From contig CALMEC010000424.1 in the NCBI GenBank assembly GCA_937862675.1, positions 1 through 9,859 on the forward strand: a stretch of DNA of 9,859 bases. Reading direction: 5' to 3'. Origin of the DNA: an uncultured Actinomycetes bacterium. GTDB lineage: Bacteria > Actinomycetota > Thermoleophilia > Miltoncostaeales > Miltoncostaeaceae. The stretch's first letter is position 1, and each line of letters starts with the position of its first letter. Shown here in pieces: positions 1 to 6,344 of the stretch. A model generated the notes under the pieces. That model saw nothing but the letters and a program-made list of their open reading frames with translations. It was not told the DNA's origin and ran no database searches. The position numbers and the translations under genes were made by a program.

Positions 1-501
1 GCGCGGGGCCACGTCATCGCCGCCATGAACGGCAAGACGATCGAGATCATCAACACCGACGCCGAGGGCCGGCTCATCCTGGCCGACGGCCTCACCTACG
101 CCGCCCGCAACGGCGCGACGCGCCTCCTCGAGTTCTCGACCCTGACGGGCGCCATCGTCGTCGCGCTCGGCGAGGTCTACGCCGGCCTGTTCGGCTCGGA
201 CCAGGAGTGGACCGACGCCGTGGAGGACGCGGGCGAGGCCTCCGGCGACCTGGCCTGGCCGATGCCGCTCCACGAGCGGTACCGTCCGCTCATCGAGAGC
301 GCCGTCGCCGATCTGTCGAACGCCGCGAAGAAGCGGCAGGCCGGCTCCATCTACGCCGGGATGTTCCTCCGCGAGTTCACGGACGGCCTCCCCTTCTGCC
401 ACGTCGACATCGCCGGCACCGGGATGGTCGGCGGGGCCGGCACCGGCTTCGGGGTGCGCCTGGCGCTGCAGGTGGCGGAGGACCTCACCGCGGGCGAGTA
501 G
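1..501 (+). CDS. pepA: Leucyl aminopeptidase (M17 family), C-terminal part; 5' end outside window
   Basis: M17 enzymes are two-metal aminopeptidases that remove N-terminal residues from peptides in the cytoplasm, usually as hexamers. The frame is open from base 1 (ARGHVIAAMNGKT...), so the gene starts upstream; the ATG at 25 is internal. The family signature NTDAEGRL is present at visible residues 18-25. Its Asp20 and Glu22 match the metal ligands and Arg24 the catalytic arginine of E. coli PepA (known from the family). STLTGA, the SGDLAWPMPL segment, the DLSN...AGSIYAGMFL segment and HVDIAGT all follow in the order seen in the catalytic domain. About 166 residues are visible, roughly a third of a normal ~500-residue protein. 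It ends in TAG and converges on the aminotransferase gene. Family assignment is firm; peptide specificity cannot be read. Confidence 0.95.
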   Translation, partial: ARGHVIAAMNGKTIEIINTDAEGRLILADGLTYAARNGATRLLEFSTLTGAIVVALGEVYAGLFGSDQEWTDAVEDAGEASGDLAWPMPLHERYRPLIESAVADLSNAAKKRQAGSIYAGMFLREFTDGLPFCHVDIAGTGMVGGAGTGFGVRLALQVAEDLTAGE

Positions 502-518
502 CGCACGCGGATGTCCCC

Positions 519-600
519 GGGGCCGCCGCAGCGGCCCCGCCTGTCCGTCGCGGCGCCTGCCGGCGGCGGACCCGGGGATAGCGGAGGTCGCGGCCTCCGC
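519..600. terminator. Three consecutive stem-loops between convergent genes (likely bidirectional terminator)
   Basis: The 103-nt gap between two converging genes contains three GC-rich hairpins in series. The first has an 8-bp perfect stem GGGGCCGC/GCGGCCCC (519-526 with 531-538) and loop CGCA. The second has a 9-bp stem with one G-T wobble (543-551 with 563-571). The third has a 7-bp perfect stem GCGGAGG/CCTCCGC (581-587 with 594-600) and a 6-nt loop. None is followed by a T-tract on either strand, so classical intrinsic termination is not proven. Position and symmetry favour a terminator or RNA-stabilising role for both transcripts. Confidence 0.5.
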
Positions 601-604
601 CGGC

Positions 605-1732
605 TCAGGCGGGCAGTAGCGGGACGACCTCGTCCAGAAGCGCCAGGAACCGGTCGTTCTCGTGCGGGTGCCCCACCGTGACGCGGATCCCGGACGGCGC
701 GCCGAACCCCCCGGTGGGGCGGATGATCATGCCGCGCTCCAGGAGGAGCTCGTTGAGGCGCGCCGCCCGCTCGGGGCTGCCGGCGTCGAAGAAGACGAAG
801 TTGCCCTGCGACGGCAGGGGCATGTGGCCGCGTGAGCGCAGGCCCTCCGCCAGCCGCTCGCGCTCCGCACGGTTGGCGGCGGCGCGTCCGGAGACGATGG
901 CGTCCGAGTCCCGGACCGATGCGGTCGCGGCGACGAGCGCCATGTGGTTGACGTCGAAGACGTTGCGGATGCGGCCGACGGCCTCCACCAGGCCCGGAGG
1001 CGCCACCATGTAGCCCACGCGCAGCCCGGCCAGCCCGTAGATCTTCGAGAACGTCCGGGTCACCACCAGCGGCCGCCGACCCCGGGTGAGGGCCACGGCG
1101 TCGTGTGCGCCGTCGTCCATGAACTCGAAATAGGCCTCGTCCACGACCGGCAGGACGTGGTCCGGCAGGTCGTCGAGGAACGCCGTCAGCGCGTCCGGTT
1201 CCACGGCCCCGCCGGTCGGGTTGTTGGGACTGACGACGACGACGAGCTTGGTCGTGTCCGTGATCGCCGCCTGCAGCGCGGCGAGGTCGTACGCGCCGTC
1301 GCCGGCGAGCGGCACGAGGACCGGTGTGGCGCCCATCGTGAGCGCCCCCTGCCGCCAGGACGGGAATGACGGCCATCCCATCACGAGGCTGTCGCCGGGA
1401 TCGAGGACCGCGATGCAGACGAGCTTGATGAGGCTGTCGACGCCGTTGCCGACGACGATGCGCCCGGCGGGGACGTCCAGGTGCGCCGCGAGCGCCCCGC
1501 GCAGGTCCCAGGCGCCGGGATCCGGATAGACCCGGAGGTCGGCGAGCGCCGCGGCCATCGCCTCCTGGGCGGCGTCGGCCGGCGGAAGGGGTCCCTCGTT
1601 GGAGGCGAGCTTCACGATGTCGGCGATGCCGATCTCGCGTGCCAGGTCACCGGCGGGACGCCCCGGCTGGTAGGGGTCGACGTGGTCGAGTGCGGGGCGG
1701 ACGAGACCCTCGGGAAGCATCGGTTCTGTCAT
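605..1732 (-). CDS. hisC: Histidinol-phosphate aminotransferase family (PLP fold type I)
   Basis: The 375-residue protein is a class I/II PLP aminotransferase. HisC converts imidazole-acetol phosphate and glutamate to histidinol phosphate and 2-oxoglutarate in histidine synthesis. Landmarks in order are KLASNEGPLPP (substrate/PLP region), YPDPGAWDLR, GNGVDSLIKL, PNNPTGG, VVDEAYFEF (the Asp that pairs with the PLP pyridine N) and SKIYGLAGLRVGY, whose Lys (about residue 230) forms the Schiff base. The C-terminal IRVTVGHPHEND contains the carboxylate-binding Arg. Length is typical. I chose the ATG at 1730-1732; the frame stays open 19 codons further upstream, but those residues do not look like the family and would run into the divergent gene. 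No other his gene is in view. The KLASNE form also occurs in actinobacterial aromatic aminotransferases (Pat), so substrate is less certain than family. Confidence 0.88.
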   Translation of the reverse strand: MTEPMLPEGLVRPALDHVDPYQPGRPAGDLAREIGIADIVKLASNEGPLPPADAAQEAMAAALADLRVYPDPGAWDLRGALAAHLDVPAGRIVVGNGVDSLIKLVCIAVLDPGDSLVMGWPSFPSWRQGALTMGATPVLVPLAGDGAYDLAALQAAITDTTKLVVVVSPNNPTGGAVEPDALTAFLDDLPDHVLPVVDEAYFEFMDDGAHDAVALTRGRRPLVVTRTFSKIYGLAGLRVGYMVAPPGLVEAVGRIRNVFDVNHMALVAATASVRDSDAIVSGRAAANRAERERLAEGLRSRGHMPLPSQGNFVFFDAGSPERAARLNELLLERGMIIRPTGGFGAPSGIRVTVGHPHENDRFLALLDEVVPLLPA

Positions 1733-1740
1733 CACAGAGG

Positions 1741-1750
1741 ATCGTATAGT
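1741..1750. promoter_or_regulatory. Compact divergent promoter candidate between hisC and the LON-domain gene
   Basis: ATCGTATAGT is an AT-rich island in GC-rich surroundings, lying in the only space available for promoters of two divergent genes. On the - strand it gives TACGAT ending 8 nt before the hisC ATG, which fits a -10 box of a leaderless transcript. On the + strand it gives TATAGT (1745-1750), which would place a start about 10 nt before the ATG at 1767. No convincing -35 hexamer is seen for either direction. Inference from base pattern only. Confidence 0.35.
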
Positions 1751-1766
1751 GCGTGAAGACCACCTC

Positions 1767-2396
1767 ATGACCGTCGCCGATCCCGACATCCGCGGGCTCT
1801 TCCCGCTCGATCTCGTCCTCCTCCCCGGGGAGCGGCTGCCGCTCCACGTCTTCGAGCCGCGCTACCGCGAGCTCCTGGCCGACTGCGTCCTGACCCCGTC
1901 CGAGTTCGTGCTCCCCCTGGCCACCGAGGGGGGCGTCGCCGAGGTGGCGTGCGCCGCCCGGTTCGAGACCCTGCTGCGACGGTTCTCCGACGGCCGGATG
2001 AACGTCGTCGTCCAGGGGACGCGGCGCGTGCGGATCACGGCCGCGACCGGCGAGCAGCCGTACCTCACGGGGGCGGTCGAGGACGTCGCCGACGTGGACG
2101 AGACGATCGACCGCGAGCTGGAGCAGCGTGTCACGGAGCGTTTCGACCGGGTCGTCGCCCAGGTGGCCGGTCGGCACCTGGACGTGACGGCCGACCCCGT
2201 CCCCCGCTCCTACGCCGTCGCCGGACGGATCCAGCTGGAGTCGATGCTCAAGCAGGCGCTCCTGGAGGAACGTTCGGAGAACGTGCGCCTGGGACTGGTC
2301 GACGAGATCCTGGTGCGGGCGCTCTCTCAGATCGACGACCCTCTGGACGACTCCGGGCTCTCGGGGTCCGGCGGCGACATCCCGGTGCCCGAATGA
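1767..2396 (+). CDS. LON substrate-binding (N-terminal) domain protein, stand-alone
   Basis: The 209-residue soluble protein corresponds to the N-terminal domain of Lon protease without the ATPase or peptidase parts. It begins GLFPLDLVLLPGERLPLHVFEPRYRELL, the hallmark opening of this PUA-like domain, followed by VLPLATEGG, ARFETLLRRFSDGRMNVVVQGTRRVRI and PYLTGAVEDV. A helical segment of about 90 residues follows (SYAVAGRIQLESMLKQALLEERSENVRLGLVDEILVRAL). Stand-alone versions are common in bacteria and their role is unsettled; peptide or protein binding is inferred from Lon. Two starts are possible: ATG 1767, chosen because the domain begins soon after, and GTG 1749, which adds six residues and has AGAGG 8 nt upstream. 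The stop overlaps the next start as ATGA, so it is co-translated with the YgfZ-like gene. Confidence 0.88.
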   Translation: MTVADPDIRGLFPLDLVLLPGERLPLHVFEPRYRELLADCVLTPSEFVLPLATEGGVAEVACAARFETLLRRFSDGRMNVVVQGTRRVRITAATGEQPYLTGAVEDVADVDETIDRELEQRVTERFDRVVAQVAGRHLDVTADPVPRSYAVAGRIQLESMLKQALLEERSENVRLGLVDEILVRALSQIDDPLDDSGLSGSGGDIPVPE

Positions 2397-3244
2397 CCCA
2401 TCGGATCGCCCGCCGGGAGATGGCGGCCGTCTGGGTCGACGGGCCCGACGCGGCCGGGTTCCTCCACGGTCTGCTGTCCCAGGACATCGCGTCGATGTCC
2501 GACGGCGACGTGCGCGACGCCCTGCTGCTCGACAAGACCGGCCACATCCGGGTCGACCTCCGGGTGGTGCGCACCGCACCCGATGCGTTCACCCTCATCA
2601 CGGATGCCGACGCCGGTGATCGGCTGACCGATCTCCTCGACGAGTACCACTTCTCCGAGGAGGTGGAGATCATCGGTCCGGAGCCCGTCGAGACCGTCAC
2701 CTTCCTCGACCGGACGGATCCCCACGTGGCGGGTGCGGAGCTCGTGGTCCCCAGCCCCATCCCCGGTGCAGTCGACGCCGTCGGCGACCCGGCGTCCATC
2801 GTCGATGCCGACGCGACGGTGATGGTGGACGACGACGAGCTGGCGGCGCGCCGGATCGCCGCCGGGCTGCCGCGCTTCGGCGTCGACATCACCGAGCGGA
2901 CGCTCGTGCACGAGGCCGGGCTCCAGCACCGGGCGGTGTCGTTCGACAAGGGCTGCTACCTGGGTCAGGAGACGGTCGCGCGCGTCGAATACCGCGGCGG
3001 CGTCAACAAGCGCCTGGTCGGCCTGCGCTCGACGACGCCACTTGCCGTCGGGACGACGCTTCTCCACGGGGATCGCACCGTCGGCACCGTCACCAGTTCC
3101 GCGGTCCACCCGGCGCTCGGGCCGGTCGCCCTCGCCACCGTCCGCAAGGAGGCCGAGGACGGCTCGGAGCTCACCGCCGAGGGGATCGCCGGTCCGGTCC
3201 AGGTGGTGCCGCTCCCGTTCCCCGCGGAGGCGGCCGCCGGCTGA
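2393..3244 (+). CDS. ygfZ: YgfZ/GcvT-type folate-binding protein
   Basis: The 283-residue protein belongs to the YgfZ/IBA57 branch of the GcvT-like aminomethyltransferase fold. These proteins bind tetrahydrofolate and help maintain certain [4Fe-4S] enzymes; in E. coli YgfZ supports MiaB. Diagnostic is the family motif KGCYLGQE near the middle (Cys at residue 188), within FDKGCYLGQETVARV followed by EYRGGVNKRLVGL. The N-terminal half shows the expected FLHGLLSQDI and LLLDKTGHIRVDLRVV. The C-terminal barrel shows GTVTSSAVHPALGPVALATVRK. The ATG overlaps the preceding TGA by 4 nt, which fixes the start and implies translational coupling. The last ~10 residues are Pro/Ala-rich and probably disordered. 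Family firm; client Fe-S proteins unknown. Confidence 0.92.
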   Translation: MTHRIARREMAAVWVDGPDAAGFLHGLLSQDIASMSDGDVRDALLLDKTGHIRVDLRVVRTAPDAFTLITDADAGDRLTDLLDEYHFSEEVEIIGPEPVETVTFLDRTDPHVAGAELVVPSPIPGAVDAVGDPASIVDADATVMVDDDELAARRIAAGLPRFGVDITERTLVHEAGLQHRAVSFDKGCYLGQETVARVEYRGGVNKRLVGLRSTTPLAVGTTLLHGDRTVGTVTSSAVHPALGPVALATVRKEAEDGSELTAEGIAGPVQVVPLPFPAEAAAG

Positions 3245-3253
3245 GCGGTGCCC

Positions 3254-3272
3254 CGCCTCACGAGCCGAGGCG
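3254..3272 (+). terminator. Possible terminator hairpin after the LON-domain/ygfZ pair
   Basis: A perfect 6-bp stem CGCCTC (3254-3259) pairs with GAGGCG (3267-3272) around a 7-nt loop, 10 nt after the ygfZ stop. No T-run follows. Placement suits a terminator or 3'-end-protecting hairpin, but a 6-bp GC stem can arise by chance at this base composition. Confidence 0.3.
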
Positions 3273-3333
3273 ACGGTTCGAGGCGGAGACCGGCGGTCGG
3301 CTGGGCGGTGATCCGGGTACCTCGGCCAGAGGT

Positions 3334-3370
3334 CGTGTCATGCCTGGTGCCAGGCACCCGACATGACACG
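3334..3370. repeat. Palindromic repeat, copy 1 (imperfect)
   Basis: A 37-nt dyad centred on A3352. The outer 9-nt arms CGTGTCATG and CATGACACG match perfectly, as does the inner core GGTGCC-A-GGCACC. Between them one of three pairs is intact (C3344-G3360) and two are mismatched (C3343/A3361, T3345/C3359). It shares 34 of 37 positions with copy 2, which lies 59 nt downstream. Extended intergenic palindromes of this sort resemble REP/BIME-like elements, some of which are moved in trans by IS200-like RAYT transposases; that link is inference. Confidence 0.85.
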
Positions 3371-3429
3371 TCTCACGGACTCCGGAAGAAGTTCCTGCAA
3401 TGGACGGTTTCCCGTGATCGGGTGCCGCC

Positions 3430-3472
3430 GGCCGTGTCATGTCCGGTGCCAGGCACCGGACATGACACGGCC
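3430..3472. repeat. Palindromic repeat, copy 2 (perfect 43-nt palindrome)
   Basis: Every base from 3430 to 3450 is complementary to 3452-3472 around a single central A3451: 21-nt arms starting GGCCGTGTCATG and ending CATGACACGGCC, core GGTGCC-A-GGCACC. As RNA or single-stranded DNA this would fold into about 20 bp with a minimal loop. It sits about 30 nt upstream of the putative TAGGGT box of the AlkA-like gene. It could act as a terminator-like barrier, a dimeric regulator site or a mobile REP-like unit; the second copy and the fully symmetric form favour a dispersed repeat. No T-tract follows. Confidence 0.9.
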
Positions 3473-3500
3473 ACCGCGACGGGTCCGCGAATCAATCATC

Positions 3501-3506
3501 TAGGGT
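3501..3506 (+). promoter_or_regulatory. TAGGGT, candidate -10 box for the AlkA-like gene cluster
   Basis: TAGGGT fits the TANNNT pattern and is followed by six bases (GAGCGG) before A3513, where the AlkA-like coding frame could begin with ATC. It lies in a relatively AT-rich patch (AATCAATCATCTAG), and its T-A-G triplet is also the in-frame stop that limits how far the reading frame can extend upstream. No -35 element is recognisable. Confidence 0.3.
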
Positions 3507-3512
3507 GAGCGG

Positions 3513-4427
3513 ATCGTCACCGCCGTCATCACACCGCAGGGGCCCTACTCGCTCGCCGGCACGGTGGGCCGTTTTCCCGACCCCACGCGTCGTCACCTGT
3601 CCGGCGGGACGGTGGAGATGGTCTTCGACACCGGCGACAACCCGACGCACGTCCACGTGGGCCAGCGCCGGAGCGGCGAGGTGATCGCCCGGATCGACGC
3701 CGCCCGGGACTCCGAGGCCGCGCTGCACCACCTCCGGTTCATCCTGGCCGTCGACGACGACACCTCCCCGTTCGCCGCGGCCGTCGCGGGCGACGCACTC
3801 CTCGGCACGCGTGTCGCGACCGCACGGGGCGTCCGGCCACTTCGCACCGCCACCGTGTCCCACGCGGTCCTCCAGGCGTTCGCCGGCCAGCTCATCACGG
3901 CACGGGAGGCCAAGCTCATCGAGAGGCGGGCCCTGACACGCATCGGCCGCACGCATCGCGGTCTCATGCTGCCGCCCCGCCAGGACGATCTGCGGTCACT
4001 CACCGTCGCCGACTGGGTCGCGTGTGGCCTCAGCCCGAAGCGGGCGTCCGCGCTCGGCCGGCTGGTGCGCCATGTGGACCTCGAGGCACTGCGGAACGAG
4101 AGCGCCGACGGCCTGCGAGGACGCCTGCTTCGTGAGCGCATGGTGGGCCCGTGGTCGGCAGGCGTCGTCGCGCTCCACGGTGCCGGCCGCTACGACATCG
4201 GCCTGGTGGGCGACCTCAACCTCATCCGGCTCTCGGCGAACCTGCTGGACCGGCCGGCCACCGAGGCCGACTCGGCGGAACTCCTCGGACGGTACGACCC
4301 GTGGGCGGGGCTGGCCTCATCCCACCTGATGGCGCACCCGCTGGCGCGCGAACGCCGTCACCGGCGCGCCGACGGCCGTCCGCCCCGGGCGACGCCGGAC
4401 GGCCGCATGCGGACGGCACGCGGATGA
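3513..4427 (+). CDS. AlkA-type DNA-3-methyladenine glycosylase II (HhH-GPD superfamily), atypical start
   Basis: AlkA enzymes flip out alkylated bases and cut the N-glycosidic bond, starting base-excision repair. The N-terminal half (to about residue 95) has the AlkA beta-domain character (ITPQGPYSLAGTVGRF...). The helical half has SHAVLQAFAGQLITAREAKLIERRALTRIG, then GLSPKRASALGRL and the helix-hairpin-helix with catalytic loop: RMVGPWSAGVVALHGAGRYDIGLVGDLNLIRL. The Asp of GDLNL (about residue 234) aligns with the catalytic Asp. YDPWAGLASSHLMAH matches the usual PWR...A end, and an Arg-rich tail follows. The first in-frame standard start (GTG 3564) would remove AlkA-like sequence; upstream codons remain G/C-ending back to a TAG at 3501. 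I place the start tentatively at ATC 3513 (304 residues). The alternative is GTG 3505 plus a one-base sequence error. The stop overlaps the next start (ATGA). Confidence 0.82.
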   Translation: MVTAVITPQGPYSLAGTVGRFPDPTRRHLSGGTVEMVFDTGDNPTHVHVGQRRSGEVIARIDAARDSEAALHHLRFILAVDDDTSPFAAAVAGDALLGTRVATARGVRPLRTATVSHAVLQAFAGQLITAREAKLIERRALTRIGRTHRGLMLPPRQDDLRSLTVADWVACGLSPKRASALGRLVRHVDLEALRNESADGLRGRLLRERMVGPWSAGVVALHGAGRYDIGLVGDLNLIRLSANLLDRPATEADSAELLGRYDPWAGLASSHLMAHPLARERRHRRADGRPPRATPDGRMRTARG

Positions 4428-5068
4428 GGCACGGTCGGCGCATCGCGATCACCGTCGGCGTCGCCCTCGCCGCCGCCGCACCGGCCGCCGCCGCCCCCGC
4501 GTTCACCTGGTCGATCACGCCGCTCTCCCCCACGGAGCGCCGCGCCATGACCCCCTCGGCATGGCGTCCCGGCTGTCCCGTCGGGCTGGACCGGCTCCGC
4601 ATGGTGCGGGTCACCCACCACACCTTCGGCGGGACCACGCGCACCGGCCGGCTCGTCGTCAACCGCGACGTCGCGGCGTCCACGGTGCGCGTGATGCGCC
4701 GCCTCTACACGTCCGGGGTGCCGATCCGCTGGATGGTGCCGATCGAGCGGTTCGGGGGAAGCGACTTCCGTTCCATCGAGGCGGACAACACGAGCGCCTT
4801 CAACTGCCGCTACGTCGACGGCGGGCGCCAATGGTCGAAGCACGCATACGGTCGCGCCATCGACATCAACCCGATCGAGAACCCGTACGTGTCCGCCGGC
4901 CGGACATCGCATCCACGAAGCGTCCCGTTCCTCGTCCGTCGCCCCCGGCCCGGCGTCGCCGTCGAACATGGCGCACTGGTGCGCGCGTTCACCGCAGAGG
5001 GATGGGGCTGGGGCGGCCGGTGGTCGGGCGACAAGGACTACCAGCACTTCAGCGCCAGCGGACGGTGA
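4424..5068 (+). CDS. Secreted M15-family (CwlK/D,D-carboxypeptidase-like) peptidoglycan peptidase
   Basis: The 214-residue protein starts with a signal peptide: MRHGRR, a hydrophobic stretch, and an Ala-rich cleavage region around residues 20-26. It therefore acts outside the membrane. The mature part has the zinc signature SKHAYGRAIDIN (His140 and Asp147 as ligands) and the closing motif GWGWGGRW...DKDYQHF, with His208 as third ligand. This is the M15 pattern shared by VanY-like carboxypeptidases and CwlK-type L-Ala-D-Glu endopeptidases, which cut stem peptides of peptidoglycan. The extra N-terminal region (FGGTTRTGRLVVNRDVA) is common in the CwlK-like branch. The ATG overlaps the AlkA-like stop by 4 nt, so translation is coupled although the functions are unrelated. 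Endopeptidase versus carboxypeptidase activity cannot be told from the sequence. Confidence 0.87.
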   Translation: MRHGRRIAITVGVALAAAAPAAAAPAFTWSITPLSPTERRAMTPSAWRPGCPVGLDRLRMVRVTHHTFGGTTRTGRLVVNRDVAASTVRVMRRLYTSGVPIRWMVPIERFGGSDFRSIEADNTSAFNCRYVDGGRQWSKHAYGRAIDINPIENPYVSAGRTSHPRSVPFLVRRPRPGVAVEHGALVRAFTAEGWGWGGRWSGDKDYQHFSASGR

Positions 5069-5101
5069 CCATCGCGAGTCCGTCGCCATCCGCCCGCGCC
5101 C

Positions 5102-5107
5102 GGGGAG
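5102..5107 (+). promoter_or_regulatory. Ribosome binding site GGGGAG deciding the esterase start
   Basis: GGGGAG lies 7 nt before the GTG at 5115 and is the clearest Shine-Dalgarno sequence in the window. It favours GTG 5115 over the later in-frame ATG (5139) and over earlier in-frame starts inside the peptidase gene. Confidence 0.6.
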
Positions 5108-5114
5108 CCGAACG

Positions 5115-6320
5115 GTGACGCGGCCCTGGCCGGCCGGCATGTACGCCGCGACCGACCCGCCCCGGCGCGTCGAGACCGACCTCCTCCGCGGGCTCCGCTC
5201 CGGCGCCCCGCTCCCGGATCGCCTGCCCGTGATCGGCCGGAGCCCGGAACCCGGCATGGCCGAGGTGACCTTCGCATGGGCCCCCGACGACCCCGCCCAC
5301 GTCGGCTGGGACGTGATGGTCCACGTCAACTCGATCACCGACGCCAATCGCGAGGACATCGGACCGGCGCGCATGGAGTGGATCGGCGACACCGGCGTTG
5401 CCGCACTCGGGTACCTCCTCCCCGACGACCTCGTCGCGAGCTACCGGATCGTCACCATGCCCCGCATCCCCGACGACGCCGGGCGAACACCGGAGGGATG
5501 GCGGGCCGTGCATGCGGCCGGCGTGCCTGACCCGCGCAACGCGGAACACATCCCCAACCCCCTGGGACACGGGAGTTCGGTGCTGCGCATGCCCGGAAGC
5601 CCGCGCCATCCGGCCGAGTCCCCCGACGCACCCGTCCGCCGGCACCACCAGACCACGGACCTCGACCTGCCGGCGGACTCACCCGCTCCGTGGTCGCGCC
5701 TCCTCGTCCCGGACGACGGCGCCGAGCGGCTGGTGGTCCTGTTCGACGGCGAGTCCTGGGACGGGCTGCCCCTGGAGGACGCCCTCCGCCGCATCGGCGG
5801 ACCGCCGGCAGCGATCGCGATCGTCGGGTCGGGAGGGCGCTCAGGCCGTGTGGCGCTCCTGCCGGACGCGGACGCCGTCGGCCATGCGCTCGAGCACGTC
5901 CTCGACGCCTGCCGTCACACGGTGATCGGCGAGGTGATCACCCCTGCGAACGTCATCGTCGCCGGGCAGAGCCTGGGTGGCCTGGCCGCCGCATCCGTCG
6001 TCGTCCACCGGCCGGACCTGGCGATGACCGCCATCGCCCAGTCCGGGTCGTACTGGCACGGCGCGCCGGAGGGCACGCCGCGCACAGAGGACGGTCGCCT
6101 GCCCGCCGCGGCGCGGGAATCCGATCTCGGCGGTCGCCGGCTCGTGATCCAGTACGGGCGCCACGAGCGGGTGCTGGGGCCGCTCAGCCGACGTTTCGCG
6201 GACACCTGCCGGGCGTCGGGGGCCGGCGTGGTCCTGCGCGAGTACCCGGGCGGGCACGACTACGCGTGGTGGATGACGGGACTGCTGGACGCGCTGGACG
6301 TCCTGTCTGACGTGACATGA
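5115..6320 (+). CDS. Enterochelin-esterase-like hydrolase (Fes family, two domains)
   Basis: The 401-residue protein resembles Fes/IroD esterases, which hydrolyse ferric catecholate trilactone siderophores in the cytoplasm. Residues ~40-130 look like the Fes N-terminal beta domain: EVTFAWAPDD...VMVHVNSITDANR, then DDLVASYRIV. The rest is an alpha/beta hydrolase of the esterase-D type: RLVVLFDGESW near the start, the nucleophile elbow GQSLGGLAA (Ser286), AQSGSYWH, and GGHDYAWW carrying the probable catalytic His381. No signal peptide is visible, consistent with a cytoplasmic enzyme. The start GTG 5115 is supported by GGGGAG upstream. It follows the peptidase gene by 46 nt on the same strand. 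No siderophore synthesis, receptor or transport genes are in view, so another ester or glucose-ester substrate is possible; the family call is good, the substrate open. Confidence 0.85.
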   Translation: MTRPWPAGMYAATDPPRRVETDLLRGLRSGAPLPDRLPVIGRSPEPGMAEVTFAWAPDDPAHVGWDVMVHVNSITDANREDIGPARMEWIGDTGVAALGYLLPDDLVASYRIVTMPRIPDDAGRTPEGWRAVHAAGVPDPRNAEHIPNPLGHGSSVLRMPGSPRHPAESPDAPVRRHHQTTDLDLPADSPAPWSRLLVPDDGAERLVVLFDGESWDGLPLEDALRRIGGPPAAIAIVGSGGRSGRVALLPDADAVGHALEHVLDACRHTVIGEVITPANVIVAGQSLGGLAAASVVVHRPDLAMTAIAQSGSYWHGAPEGTPRTEDGRLPAAARESDLGGRRLVIQYGRHERVLGPLSRRFADTCRASGAGVVLREYPGGHDYAWWMTGLLDALDVLSDVT

Positions 6321-6344
6321 CGGCGTGACGGCGCCCGGCCACCG

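Noticed and set aside
351..1376. Long - strand open frame overlapping pepA and hisC
   Set aside because: Arg/Ala/Gly-rich frame shadow of hisC in GC-rich DNA; no family motifs, and the proper frame encodes a complete aminotransferase.
1647..2579. Long - strand open frame opposite the LON-domain and ygfZ genes
   Set aside because: Antisense shadow; the + strand frames carry clear family motifs and a start/stop overlap.
3384..3395. Small hairpin GGAA-gaag-TTCC between the two palindromes
   Set aside because: A 4-bp stem is too short to distinguish from chance.
3334..3472. Two similar repeats separated by a 59-nt unique stretch, resembling a two-repeat CRISPR array
   Set aside because: Each unit is a full-length dyad rather than a repeat with short terminal symmetry, only two non-identical copies exist, and no cas gene is nearby.
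3505..3560. GTG at 3505 as the start of the AlkA-like protein as written
   Set aside because: It is in a different frame from the glycosylase; the translation from it (MSGSSPPSSHRRGP...) has no AlkA character. It is kept only as part of the one-base-error hypothesis.
4968..5114. N-terminal extension of the Fes-like esterase into the peptidase gene
   Set aside because: The extension is out-of-frame peptidase sequence, and a good ribosome binding site marks GTG 5115.
6321..6344. Terminator in the 24-nt convergent gap between the esterase and epimerase-like genes
   Set aside because: No stem longer than about 4 bp is visible; termination must use sequence inside the genes or another mechanism.
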